Shown piece by piece: positions 53,362 through 62,409 of a stretch of 64,000 nt of DNA (position 1 is its first letter; each line of letters begins with the position of its first letter). The notes beneath the pieces are model-generated. The model did not search any database and was not told the DNA's origin. It saw only the letters and a program-made list of their open reading frames with translations. Location: the NCBI RefSeq assembly GCF_003408845.1, contig NZ_LRTV01000010.1, positions 1-64,000 of the forward strand, in the 5' to 3' direction. Made by a program: the position numbers and the translations under genes. Origin of the DNA: Gardnerella massiliensis (GTDB taxonomy: Bacteria > Actinomycetota > Actinomycetes > Actinomycetales > Bifidobacteriaceae).

Positions 53362-56046
53362 ATGCGCACAGCAGAAATTGCAAAGCGTTATCTTGACTAT
53401 TTTGCTAAGAATGGTCATATGGTCGTTCCTTCGGCTTCTCTTATTTCGCCGAACCCGACGACATTGTTTACTATCGCCGGCATGGTGCCGTTTATTCCTT
53501 ACTTGCTTGGTGAGCAGACGCCTCCTTCGCGTCGTATGGCATCGAATCAGAAGTGCGTGCGTACGCTCGATATCGACGAAGTTGGTAAAACCACTCGTCA
53601 CGGTACCTTCTTCCAAATGGTTGGTAACTTTAGTTTTGGTGACTATTTTAAGGAAGAAGCAATTCATTACGCTTGGGAGCTTTTAACCACTCCGCAAGAC
53701 AAGGGCGGCTACGGTTTTGACCCTGAAAAGCTTTGGGTTACTACTTACACTGACGACGATGAGGCTCGTGCGATTTGGAAGAACGAAGGCTTCGACCCAG
53801 AGCACATGCAAGTGTTCGGTATGGAAGATAACTTCTGGACTACCGGCGGCCCTGGTCCTGGCGGCCCATGCTCCGAAATTTACGTGGATCGCGGTCCGGA
53901 ATATGGTCGCGACGGTGGTCCTGCTGCGGACGAATCCCGCTTTATTGAGATTTGGGATTTGGTTTTTGAAAACTACCAGGTAGATAACGTCAAATCTAAG
54001 ACTGATTTGCATATTGCTGGCGAACTCGATCAGAAGAATATTGATACCGGCGCTGGTTTGGAGCGTTTGGCTTACCTTATGCAGGGTAAGGAAAATATTT
54101 ATGAAACTGACGAAGTTTACCCTGTTATTGAAGCTGCAGAAAAGCTCAGTGGCGTAAAGTATGGCGATAATAACGATGCTGACGTGCGTTTCCGCGTTGT
54201 TGCTGACCACGTGCGTTCTGCTTTGATGATTATGAGCGATGGCGTGCGCCCAAGTAATGTTGGCCGTGGCTATGTGCTCCGTCGTTTGCTTCGTAGAACT
54301 GTTCGCGCAATGCGTATGCTCGGTGTGCAGGATCCGGTTTTGCCAACCTTGTTCCCAGTATCTAAGGCTGCTATGGAACCAAGCTATCCGGAGCTTAACG
54401 ATACTTTCCATGAGGTGAGTGAAGCTGCTTACGGTGAGGAAGACGCTTTCCGCAGGACTCTTGAAAAGGGTACGACTATTCTCGACTTGGCTGTTGAAAA
54501 AGCTAAGAAAGAGCACACGGACGACCCTATGGTTGGTGGCGCAGACGCGTTTACTTTGCACGATACTTACGGCTTCCCAATCGAGTTGACTCTTGAGATG
54601 GCAGCCGAGCAGGGCGTTAAGGTCGATGAAGCTAAGTTCCGCGAGCTTATGAGCGAGCAGAAGGGCCGCGCTCGCGCTGACGCTTTGAAGAAGCGTCACA
54701 ACGTGGACGTGAGCGTTTACGACGATATTAAGAAGGCTCTTGAAAAGCCAATCGACTTCCTTGGCTACACTGACTTCTCCAGCCGTTCCAACGTTTTGGC
54801 AATTGTTGAAGCAGGTAAGGGTTCTGTTAAAAGCGTTACCGCTCCTGCAAACGTTGAGGTTATTCTCGATCGCACGCCATTCTACGCTGAGCGCGGTGGT
54901 CAGATTGCTGACCAGGGTGAGATTATTTCTGACGACGGCGCAATTTTGGAAGTTGACGACGTGCAGCGTCCAATTAAGGATTTGATTGTGCACAGCTGCC
55001 GACTTACTGAAGGTACACTTAGCGTTGGTGCTCCTGTGAACACGAATATTGATCAGGTTCGCCGTGCTGCTTTGGCACGTTCTCACACCGCCACCCACAC
55101 GCTTCACAAGGCTTTGCGCGAAGAGCTTGGTCCTCAGGCAACTCAGCGCGGTTCTGTGGTTGATCCAGACCGTTTGCGCTTCGACTTCCAGTGGCCAAAG
55201 GCTGTTGATAAGGATGCACTTTCTCGCGTGGAAGCTCGCGTAAACGAGCGTATTCGCGACGACTTGCAGGTAGTTCCTAAGGAAATGCCAATCGACGACG
55301 CTTTTAAGCTTGGAGCAATGCACTTGTTCGGCGAAAAGTACGGCGACGTTGTGCGCGTGGTTGAAATCGGCGACGGCTGGAGCCGCGAGCTTTGCGGTGG
55401 CACTCACGCTAAGAGCACCGGAAAGATTGGTATGGTCACCATTCTTTCGGAGTCTTCTATTGGCTCTGGTGTGCGCCGTATTGACGCACTGTGCGGCGAG
55501 GCAGCGTACGAGTATGGCGCTCGCGAACACACGTTGGTTGCTCAGCTTGCAGACATGGTTAACGCTCGCCCAGACGAGTTGGCTGAACGTTTGGAATCTT
55601 TGCTTAACAAGATGAAGGATTCTGACCGTAAGCTCGCTGCAGTCTATGAGTCTCAGCTTGCTAATTCCGTGCCAGCTTTGATTGAGGCTGCTAAGTCTGC
55701 TGCCGGAAGCATTAAGTTGGCTATTAAGAACGTTGGTAACTTCGGTTCGTTCGAAACGCTCCGTAAGACAGTGCTCGACGTGCGTGCTCGCTTAGGTGAG
55801 GATGCTCCTGCAGTAGTAGTGTTGTGCGGCGTAAACGAGGATGATAAGCCGATGGTTGCTGTGGCCACAAACGAGGCTGCGCGCGGACTTGGAGCTAAGG
55901 CTGGCGACTTGGTTCGCACTGCTTCTAAGGTTCTCGGCGGCGGTGGCGGCGGCAAGCCGGACTTCGCTCAGGGCGGCGGCACAGACGCTTCTACGATTGA
56001 TGAAGCTCTCGAAGCTGTGAAAGCGCAAGTGGCTGAGCTCGCCTAG
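53362..56046 (+). CDS. alaS: Alanine--tRNA ligase
   Basis: Charges tRNA-Ala. 894 aa: class II catalytic core (about 1-240, with [10 protein letters not shown] and [18 protein letters not shown]), a tRNA-recognition part, the editing domain with [14 protein letters not shown] (HxxxH, near 575) and [10 protein letters not shown] (near 678), and a C-terminal domain ending in [21 protein letters not shown] precedes the ATG. Placed before ruvX and mltG, the standard actinobacterial order. Confidence 0.97.
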   Translation: MRTAEIAKRYLDYFAKNGHMVVPSASLISPNPTTLFTIAGMVPFIPYLLGEQTPPSRRMASNQKCVRTLDIDEVGKTTRHGTFFQMVGNFSFGDYFKEEAIHYAWELLTTPQDKGGYGFDPEKLWVTTYTDDDEARAIWKNEGFDPEHMQVFGMEDNFWTTGGPGPGGPCSEIYVDRGPEYGRDGGPAADESRFIEIWDLVFENYQVDNVKSKTDLHIAGELDQKNIDTGAGLERLAYLMQGKENIYETDEVYPVIEAAEKLSGVKYGDNNDADVRFRVVADHVRSALMIMSDGVRPSNVGRGYVLRRLLRRTVRAMRMLGVQDPVLPTLFPVSKAAMEPSYPELNDTFHEVSEAAYGEEDAFRRTLEKGTTILDLAVEKAKKEHTDDPMVGGADAFTLHDTYGFPIELTLEMAAEQGVKVDEAKFRELMSEQKGRARADALKKRHNVDVSVYDDIKKALEKPIDFLGYTDFSSRSNVLAIVEAGKGSVKSVTAPANVEVILDRTPFYAERGGQIADQGEIISDDGAILEVDDVQRPIKDLIVHSCRLTEGTLSVGAPVNTNIDQVRRAALARSHTATHTLHKALREELGPQATQRGSVVDPDRLRFDFQWPKAVDKDALSRVEARVNERIRDDLQVVPKEMPIDDAFKLGAMHLFGEKYGDVVRVVEIGDGWSRELCGGTHAKSTGKIGMVTILSESSIGSGVRRIDALCGEAAYEYGAREHTLVAQLADMVNARPDELAERLESLLNKMKDSDRKLAAVYESQLANSVPALIEAAKSAAGSIKLAIKNVGNFGSFETLRKTVLDVRARLGEDAPAVVVLCGVNEDDKPMVAVATNEAARGLGAKAGDLVRTASKVLGGGGGGKPDFAQGGGTDASTIDEALEAVKAQVAELA

Positions 56047-56106
56047 TGCGTAGCTATCCGCTTAAAACAAAACGATATAATCTTTACCAAAAGCAGCACG
56101 AAATTC

Positions 56107-56592
56107 ATGGTGTGGTTAGGTATTGATTTAGGTGATGCCAGGGTCGGACTTGCACTTTCCGACCCTGAGCTTACTTTTGCGCATCCGGTTGGGAATGTGC
56201 AAGTTTTTGGTGATTCTTTTAGAGCTATTGACGACGTGATGGATCTTATTGAAAAAGAGAAGGTTCGTCGCGTTGTAATTGGCTTGCCGTTGCAACTCGA
56301 CGGATCTGAAGGGAAATCTGCAAAAAAAGCGCGTCGTTGGGGCAAAAATTTAGCTAAACGCATTGAGTCAGCAAAAAATGAAGGTGACTGGCTGCTTTCT
56401 TACGTGCCTGATATTGTTTGGAAGGATGAGCGTTTGACTACGGTAAGTGCTCACCGTCAGTTGTTGCAGGCTGATTTTTCTTCCAAACAGCATCGTCCAA
56501 TGGTAGATCAGCAGTCGGCGGTGCTTATTTTGCAGTCTGCGCTTGATGCGAACCATTGCGAAGCACATTGTTGCAGCGCGAATTGTGCGTAA
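56107..56592 (+). CDS. ruvX: Putative pre-16S rRNA nuclease / Holliday junction resolvase YqgF
   Basis: RNase H-fold nuclease involved in 16S rRNA 5'-end processing. 161 aa. GIDLGDARVGLALSDP near residue 5 carries the first Asp; IGLPLQLDGSEGKSAKKAR and KDERLTTVSAHR supply the other conserved blocks. A short Cys/His-rich tail (HCEAHCCSANC) at the very C-terminus is unusual for the family and could bind metal. Confidence 0.92.
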   Translation: MVWLGIDLGDARVGLALSDPELTFAHPVGNVQVFGDSFRAIDDVMDLIEKEKVRRVVIGLPLQLDGSEGKSAKKARRWGKNLAKRIESAKNEGDWLLSYVPDIVWKDERLTTVSAHRQLLQADFSSKQHRPMVDQQSAVLILQSALDANHCEAHCCSANCA

Positions 56593-56657
56593 AAGCATGC
56601 GCAGTTGCGCGTGTAATAAAATATTGGTAGAGGCCAAGACTATAAGAGGAGCGTTAC

Positions 56658-57860
56658 GTGTCTGAAAGTTTTGACGATTTCTTTGAACATCATGCTCAAT
56701 GGACTGAGCACGACGGTTCCACTTCCCACACTACTTCGCAATCTTCTGCAGACTCATCGAATCACTCTTCTAATGGCGTAAGTTCACGACGTAAAGCTAA
56801 GGCTCGTCTTAAGGCGAAGCGTCGCAAACGTCGTTCAATGATAGTTTTGACGATACTACTCGTATTTGTTGTGTGCGTTATTGGTTACGCCGGTAGCAGC
56901 ATGGTGCAATCGTTGCGTTCGTCTAACGATTCTACGGCAGTGGCTGATTGGTCAGGACCTGGTTTTGGTTCCGTTGAATTTACGGTTGATACTGGTGAAG
57001 GTGCTATGGCAGTCGGCTCGAAACTTGTAAAAGCCGGAATAGTAAAATCGCAAGCCGCTTTTACGTCTGCTGTTGCCGCCAATAATAAAATCCTGTATCC
57101 AGGAGTGTATGTGCTTAAAAAGCACATGGCTGCTATTGACGTCGTAGATATTCTTTCTGATCAAACCAAGGCTGGAGGCTTCCTTGAAGTTCGTGCGGGA
57201 GATTACGCTTTGGACGTTTTGCAAAAAGCTTCGGAACTTTCTGGCATAAGTTTGGACAATTTTAAAACCGTTCTTTCCACAGGCGCCTCGGGAATATTGC
57301 CTCCGGAAGCGCACGGCAATATTGAGGGATGGTTTGAACCAGGCGTTTACAATGTGAAATCAATGAAAAGTGCGGAAGCTATTCTTTCAGCTATGGTGAA
57401 AAAACGCATTGCTAAACTGGACACTCTTGGTATTCCTCAAGGTGAGAATCGCGAAAAAGCACTGATTATCGCTTCTATTGCCGAAGCAGAAGTGAACAAT
57501 CGCGAATATTACGGCAAAGTGGTGCGCGTAGTACTGAATCGTCTTGCAAAAGATATGCCATTGGGAATGGATTCGACAGTGGGCTATGGTGCTGGAGTTA
57601 AGCCTATAAAGCTTACGCAAGCGATGCTCGACGACGCGAATAATCCGTACAACACTCGTATTCACAAGGGCTTAACGCCTACGCCTATTGGCATCGCGGG
57701 AGACAATGCGCTTTTGGCAGCTAACAAGCCTAAAAATGGCCCATGGTTGTACTTTGTGACTACCAATTTGAAGACTGGCGAAACAAAGTTTACGGACAAT
57801 GAGCAGGAGTTTATGAAGTTCCGTGACGAGTACAAGCGCAACAATCCCGAAGGAAACTAA
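56658..57860 (+). CDS. mltG: Endolytic murein transglycosylase
   Basis: Cuts nascent glycan strands at the membrane and sets strand length. 400 aa: a Ser/Thr/His-rich cytoplasmic tail with a very basic stretch (RRKAKARLKAKRRKRR), one membrane segment (about 61-80), a LysM-like part, and the YceG core with the catalytic Glu in IASIAEAE near 275 and GMDSTVGYG near 308. GTG start behind AGAGGAG. It is followed immediately by the second long-hairpin element where aroE is expected in related genomes. Confidence 0.93.
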   Translation: MSESFDDFFEHHAQWTEHDGSTSHTTSQSSADSSNHSSNGVSSRRKAKARLKAKRRKRRSMIVLTILLVFVVCVIGYAGSSMVQSLRSSNDSTAVADWSGPGFGSVEFTVDTGEGAMAVGSKLVKAGIVKSQAAFTSAVAANNKILYPGVYVLKKHMAAIDVVDILSDQTKAGGFLEVRAGDYALDVLQKASELSGISLDNFKTVLSTGASGILPPEAHGNIEGWFEPGVYNVKSMKSAEAILSAMVKKRIAKLDTLGIPQGENREKALIIASIAEAEVNNREYYGKVVRVVLNRLAKDMPLGMDSTVGYGAGVKPIKLTQAMLDDANNPYNTRIHKGLTPTPIGIAGDNALLAANKPKNGPWLYFVTTNLKTGETKFTDNEQEFMKFRDEYKRNNPEGN

Positions 57861-57867
57861 ACTAAGA

Positions 57868-58069
57868 TTATTTTCGATATTCTTGATTATCGTCTATGAG
57901 TTTTGTGGGATTCCTTTTTGCTGTGGCGCGAGTTTTGGGGGATTTCTCTCCTCGCACGTCCCGTCCTTCGTCGCTCTGGTTGTTAAAGGTTTTTATGTCT
58001 GCTTCGTTCTTAATGAATGTTGCTTCCTCAGTCCTCTTTTAGTGCTCGTAGAGAAATCCCCCTAAACTC
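57868..58069 (+). other. Long-hairpin element, copy 2 (candidate structured RNA)
   Basis: Seven bases after the mltG stop: leader block TTATTTTCGATATTCTTGA (57868-57886) and TCGTCTATGAGTTTTG (57890-57905), then 28-base arms at 57930-57957 and 58042-58069 that pair at 24 positions (core GGGGGATTTCTCT perfect) around an 84-nt loop. The leader is shared with copy 1 near 43.5 kb; the arm sequences are not. Confidence 0.7.
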
Positions 58070-58104
58070 TGCGTGCCAATCGTTAATAACCATGTTTTAT
58101 CGCC

Positions 58105-58188
58105 GAGATTTTTCGATTTTTCTTCTTCGCTCGACTTGTCAGTAGCCTACGGCTCTGACGTCCGTCTTCGCTCAGTGCAAAAAATCTC
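58105..58188 (+). other. Second extended hairpin downstream of mltG
   Basis: GAGATTTTT (58105-58113) pairs with AAAAATCTC (ending 58188); inside, GTCAG-T-AGCC/GGCT-C-TGAC forms a nested hairpin (58138-58159). Both flanks carry CTTCGCTC. It may belong to the same structured region as 57868-58069. No gene is present in 57861-58317. Confidence 0.5.
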
Positions 58189-58317
58189 AAATCTCACCAC
58201 ACTAATATCCACGCGGATGAATGACGGTGTAACTAAGCTGTCAAATAAAATCTAACTTTTAACCACATACATGTAGTTATGTTGCAAAAGTTTTATGAGT
58301 TTTCGTAATCTGCTTTA

Positions 58318-58824
58318 ATGAAGCAATTAATTATTACGATAATATCTGCGTTGCCAACGCTTGTGTGCTCAGTTTCAGTTTGCGTAACAGACATAAAAAG
58401 TCGCGTAGTTCCAAGACTTTGGATTATTGTTGCGATATTTGTTCAGTCTTTAGCGAATCTTATATATTCCATCATTTTGTTTGGAAATATTAGTTTGCTT
58501 ATTTTTGGCTGGATTTTTTGCGTATTTGTTTTTGCAATTTATTGGATTATGCTAAAAATCGCACCGCAAAATTCCCTTGGATTCGGTGATGTTACAAGTG
58601 CGGCAATGATTGCGCAAGCATTAATATTATTCGGTTTCGACTGCCTGATTTACTGGTTTGCTTTAGTCGGAATAGTTGGTTTAGTTTGGCTTTTATTATG
58701 GAAGATTTACTGCAAAATCTTCTCAGCAACCAACGCATCAATACCATTCGTACCAATCGAAGCAATATCTGCCATACTTGCAGCATTGCTGTCAATAACA
58801 ACCCGCTCAATACTTAGTAGTTAG
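58318..58824 (+). CDS. Prepilin peptidase-like membrane protease (A24)
   Basis: 168 aa, five to six hydrophobic segments. The two catalytic Asp of the GxGD aspartic protease family are visible: CVTDIKSRVVP near residue 24 and GFGDVT near 92. It is small, like TadV or archaeal-type processing peptidases, and lacks the N-terminal zinc/methylase domain. No pilin genes are in the window. In several actinobacteria a prepilin peptidase gene also lies just before aroC. The codon usage is AT-rich and the ribosome site weak. Confidence 0.78.
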   Translation: MKQLIITIISALPTLVCSVSVCVTDIKSRVVPRLWIIVAIFVQSLANLIYSIILFGNISLLIFGWIFCVFVFAIYWIMLKIAPQNSLGFGDVTSAAMIAQALILFGFDCLIYWFALVGIVGLVWLLLWKIYCKIFSATNASIPFVPIEAISAILAALLSITTRSILSS

Positions 58825-58890
58825 TCAATACTTAGTAGTTAGTAGAGTAGAGTACTTAGGCGCGTAAATTACGTAAGAATGGAGAATGGC

Positions 58891-60078
58891 ATGCTCAGGT
58901 GGCAAACGGCAGGGGAATCGCACGGTGAAGCGTTAGTGGCAATGATAGAAGGTTTGCCAGCTGGTGTGCATGTTACGAGTGACGACGTGGTTGCGGCTCT
59001 TGCGCGTCGTCGCCTTGGCTACGGTCGCGGCGCTCGCATGAAGTTTGAACAAGACAAGGTGCGTTTGCTTACTGGAGTGCGTCACGGCGTAACGCTTGGT
59101 TCTCCTATTGCTGTGGAAATTGCGAATACTGAGTGGCCAAAGTGGACGGAAGTTATGAGCGCAGATCCTTTGGATCATGAGCTGCCAGAAGAAGGTCGCA
59201 ATGCTGCGCTTTCTAGGCCGCGTCCGGGGCATGCAGATTTAACTGGCATGCGAAAGTATGGTTTTGATGATGCGCGCGAGGTTTTGGAACGTTCAAGTGC
59301 CAGGGAAACGGCTTCGAGAGTTGCTTTAGGTGCGATTGCAGATAAGTTTTTGCAGCAGGCGCTGGGTGTGCGCACTGTTGCGCATGTTGTTGGAATCGGC
59401 GGCGTATATGCTAACAAAAGTTTAGATTTACCAACACCTGACGATGTTTCGGCTTTGGATGCTTCACCAGTGCGCACTCTCGATAAAGATGCCGAAGCGC
59501 GCATGATGGCTCGTATTGACGAAGCAAAGGCGAATGCGGATACGCTCGGTGGTGTGGTGGAAGTGCTCGCGTATGGTATGCCAGCAGGCGTTGGAACATA
59601 CGTGGAATCAGACCGTCGCCTGGATGCAGCGCTTGCTAGTGCGCTTATGGGAATCCAAGCTATTAAAGGCGTGGAAATTGGCGACGGATTTTTAGAGGCA
59701 GATCGCCCTGGATCGGCTGCGCACGACGAAATCGTAACCGACGAAAACGGCAAAATTACGCGTCTTACTAACCGTGCCGGGGGTATTGAAGGCGGCATGT
59801 CAAATGGCGAAATCATACGCGTGCGTGCTGCAATGAAACCAATTCCTTCCATTCCGCGCGCATTACGCACTGTTGACGTACTCACCGGCGAAGCTGCTCA
59901 AGCAATCAACCAGCGTTCTGATTTCACGGCTGTTCCCGCAGCTTCCGTAGTTGCAGAAGCAATGGTGAGACTTACTTTGGCAAAGTACGCTTTAGAAAAG
60001 TTTGGGGGAGATTCGCTAGAAGAAACGCGTCGCAACGCCGAATCTTACGTAACTTCCTGGCCGGAGTATATGCAGTGA
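58891..60078 (+). CDS. aroC: Chorismate synthase
   Basis: Last step of the shikimate pathway: EPSP to chorismate, using reduced FMN. 395 aa. It begins [21 protein letters not shown], and holds [15 protein letters not shown] (phosphate contacts), [16 protein letters not shown] near 113, and [21 protein letters not shown] near 310. GGAGAATGGC supports the ATG at 58891 rather than 58879. It overlaps the start of the aroK-aroB fusion by 4 bp. Confidence 0.96.
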   Translation: MLRWQTAGESHGEALVAMIEGLPAGVHVTSDDVVAALARRRLGYGRGARMKFEQDKVRLLTGVRHGVTLGSPIAVEIANTEWPKWTEVMSADPLDHELPEEGRNAALSRPRPGHADLTGMRKYGFDDAREVLERSSARETASRVALGAIADKFLQQALGVRTVAHVVGIGGVYANKSLDLPTPDDVSALDASPVRTLDKDAEARMMARIDEAKANADTLGGVVEVLAYGMPAGVGTYVESDRRLDAALASALMGIQAIKGVEIGDGFLEADRPGSAAHDEIVTDENGKITRLTNRAGGIEGGMSNGEIIRVRAAMKPIPSIPRALRTVDVLTGEAAQAINQRSDFTAVPAASVVAEAMVRLTLAKYALEKFGGDSLEETRRNAESYVTSWPEYMQ

Positions 60079-61751
60079 GCGGGAAAGTCATGCCTTTAGC
60101 CGTTATTATCGGCATGCCAGCAGCTGGAAAAACTAGAGTCGGCCGCGAAGTAGCGCATCTTATGGACGTTCCATTCCTCGACACGGACGCCATAATTGAA
60201 GACGAGATCGATATGCCGATTACCCAATATTTTGAACAATATGGGCAAGAAACATTCCGGGATGTAGAAGCGCGTATTGTGCGCGAAACAATCTTAGGAA
60301 GCCGAGCTGTACGCGGTATTGTTTCCCTGGGTGGTGGCGCTCCCATACGCAAGGAAACGCAGGAAGTTTTAAAAACATACGAATGCTTAGGTGGGCGTGT
60401 AATTTACTTGCAAGCAAGCCCTAAAGAAGCTATTGAGCGCGCAAGTTGGAACAATAATCGACCAATGCTTATCGGGGATGACGCGGAAAAACGGTGGATG
60501 GCACTATATGAACAACGCAATCCTATTTTTTGTGCGATTGCCAATATTCACATGCCAACTCGAGGATCTACGCCAATTATGGCGGCAGAAAAATTAAGGA
60601 GCATGATTATGCAACGCATAGTGCATGTAACTGGCGAAAGTATTGAACCGTACGACGTACGCATTGGTGACGCAGCTATGCAACTGTTGCCGCAAATGCT
60701 TGGAAATAAGCCGGTTCGTGTGGCGCTAATCCATACACAGCCGGTGCAACGTCACAGCGACAAAGCGCGCGCAATTTTGCGTCAAGCAGGTTACGAAGTT
60801 TTCGATATGCTAGTGCCAGACGCTGAGGCCGGCAAAACTATTCAGGTTGCTACCGGATTGTGGACGAGACTTGGAGAAGCTGGGTTCACGCGCTCTGACG
60901 CGATTGTAGGCTTGGGTGGCGGCGCTGCAACGGATGTGGCCGGTTTCGTCGCAGCAACGTGGATGCGCGGAATTCGTTACGTGAATTGCCCCACTTCGCT
61001 GCTCGCTATGGTGGACGCTTCTACAGGCGGGAAAACTGGTATTAATACTGAGATTGGCAAAAATCTGGTTGGCAGTTTTTACACTCCGGCGGGTGTGCTA
61101 GCGGATACTTCGACGTTGGCGACTTTGCCAAATGACATTCTTATTGAAGGCTTGGGAGAGGTTGCAAAATCTGGGTTTATTCGCGACGGCGAAATTTTGA
61201 AAATTCTTAGCGACTCCAATAACGCTAAGCTTTTGCGCGAATTTAACGGGGCGCAATTAGAGTGCAATGAGACGCTTCACGAACTATTGGTAGAGCTGAT
61301 TGAGCGTACGGTTCGTGTGAAAGCGTATCACGTGTCGAAAGATTTGAAAGAACAGGGTTTGCGCGAATTTTTGAACTACGGGCATACGCTTGGGCATGCG
61401 ATTGAACAGATTGAACACTTCCGCTGGCGTCACGGGAACGCTGTGGCAGTTGGCATGGTTTTTGCGGCGGAACTTGCGCAAATTTTGGGATATTTGGATG
61501 CTGAAGATGTTGACTACCATCGTTCACTTTTGGATTCGCTTGGGTTGCCAACGTCTTGGAACGCAAGTGCTACTTGCGGAAACGTAGAAAACGCTTGGCA
61601 GCGCGTGCTCGATCTTATGCATCGCGATAAAAAAGCGCGCGGTAACATGCTACGTTTCGTAATTTTGGATGGTATTTCAAATCCTATTCATCTTGACAAT
61701 CCGCCTATTGAAGCAGTTAAAGAAGCGTTTGAGCGAGTTTATAAAAAATAA
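60075..61751 (+). CDS. aroK-aroB: Bifunctional shikimate kinase / 3-dehydroquinate synthase
   Basis: One 558-aa chain with two shikimate-pathway enzymes. Residues 1-170 are shikimate kinase: Walker [12 protein letters not shown] near 13, DTDAIIE near 36, and SLGGGAPIR near 80. Residues 185-558 are dehydroquinate synthase: [21 protein letters not shown] near 276, GGKTGIN, and the metal-binding region with [10 protein letters not shown] and HGNAVAVGM. The fusion is characteristic of bifidobacteria. GTG at 60075 follows GGAG; an ATG at 60090 is an alternative. Confidence 0.95.
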   Translation: MSGKVMPLAVIIGMPAAGKTRVGREVAHLMDVPFLDTDAIIEDEIDMPITQYFEQYGQETFRDVEARIVRETILGSRAVRGIVSLGGGAPIRKETQEVLKTYECLGGRVIYLQASPKEAIERASWNNNRPMLIGDDAEKRWMALYEQRNPIFCAIANIHMPTRGSTPIMAAEKLRSMIMQRIVHVTGESIEPYDVRIGDAAMQLLPQMLGNKPVRVALIHTQPVQRHSDKARAILRQAGYEVFDMLVPDAEAGKTIQVATGLWTRLGEAGFTRSDAIVGLGGGAATDVAGFVAATWMRGIRYVNCPTSLLAMVDASTGGKTGINTEIGKNLVGSFYTPAGVLADTSTLATLPNDILIEGLGEVAKSGFIRDGEILKILSDSNNAKLLREFNGAQLECNETLHELLVELIERTVRVKAYHVSKDLKEQGLREFLNYGHTLGHAIEQIEHFRWRHGNAVAVGMVFAAELAQILGYLDAEDVDYHRSLLDSLGLPTSWNASATCGNVENAWQRVLDLMHRDKKARGNMLRFVILDGISNPIHLDNPPIEAVKEAFERVYKK

Positions 61752-61770
61752 TTAATCTTGTGAGGAAATT

Positions 61771-62229
61771 ATGGAAAATCAACAACCGAAAAAAGTGCTT
61801 GTAGTTAACGGACCGAATTTAGGTCGACTTGGCGTGCGTCAGCCAGATGTGTACGGTAGCGAAAATTTTGAAACTTTGTGCGAATATTGCCAAAAGTGGG
61901 GGGCGGAGCTTGGTTTCAAAGTAGAAGTGCGCCAAAGTGACGACGAAGCGCAAATGGTTCACTGGATGCACGAAGCTGCCGATACGCATACTCCGGTTGT
62001 TATGAACCCTGCCGCTTTTACGCACTACAGTTATGCGCTCGCGGACGCAGCTCACATGGTTTTGGACGCTGGTGTGCCGCTAATGGAAGTGCATATTTCT
62101 AATCCTGCTGCGCGCGACGCTTTTCGTAAAATAAGCGTAATTAGTCCTGTTGCAACTGGCACTATTACCGGCATGGGATTGTATGGTTACAAGCTTGCTT
62201 TAGAGGCTGTTGCGCATATTGTGCAGTAG
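61771..62229 (+). CDS. aroQ: 3-dehydroquinate dehydratase, type II
   Basis: Third step of the shikimate pathway. 152 aa. VNGPNLGRLGVRQPDVYG near residue 12 contains the catalytic Arg/Tyr loop (GRLG replaces the usual NLLG or NMLG); MNPAAFTHYSYAL and EVHISNPAARDAFR are the substrate-binding blocks. GTGAGGAAAT precedes the ATG. It is co-directional with aroC and aroK-aroB; no shikimate dehydrogenase gene is visible in the window. Confidence 0.94.
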   Translation: MENQQPKKVLVVNGPNLGRLGVRQPDVYGSENFETLCEYCQKWGAELGFKVEVRQSDDEAQMVHWMHEAADTHTPVVMNPAAFTHYSYALADAAHMVLDAGVPLMEVHISNPAARDAFRKISVISPVATGTITGMGLYGYKLALEAVAHIVQ

Positions 62230-62257
62230 AGTAGGGCTTGCGCGTGTAGATTAGAAG

Positions 62258-62325
62258 TTACGCAATTCGTAAGGTTACGCAATTCGTAAGGTTACGAAAT
62301 ACGTAAGGTTACGAAATACGTAAAG
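62258..62325. repeat. 17-bp palindromic tandem repeat upstream of pyrG
   Basis: TTACGCAATTCGTAAGG at 62258 and 62275, then TTACGAAATACGTAAGG at 62292 and a near copy at 62309. Every unit keeps the inverted arms TTACG/CGTAA. Confidence 0.8.
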
Positions 62326-62409
62326 TATTAAAATTGCGAAATCTTAAAAATCGCGAAATCTCACAAAATCAACACCCAGCGTCGAGGCTCGAAGATACTA
62401 TGGAGTTCC

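Noticed and set aside
53683-55530. 615-codon open frame antisense to alaS
   Set aside because: Shadow of alaS codon bias; the sense frame is a complete synthetase.
57930-58069. Insertion-sequence remnant with terminal inverted repeats
   Set aside because: The arms are not shared with the second copy near 43.4 kb and there is no transposase fragment or target duplication, so a structural RNA or other hairpin element fits better.
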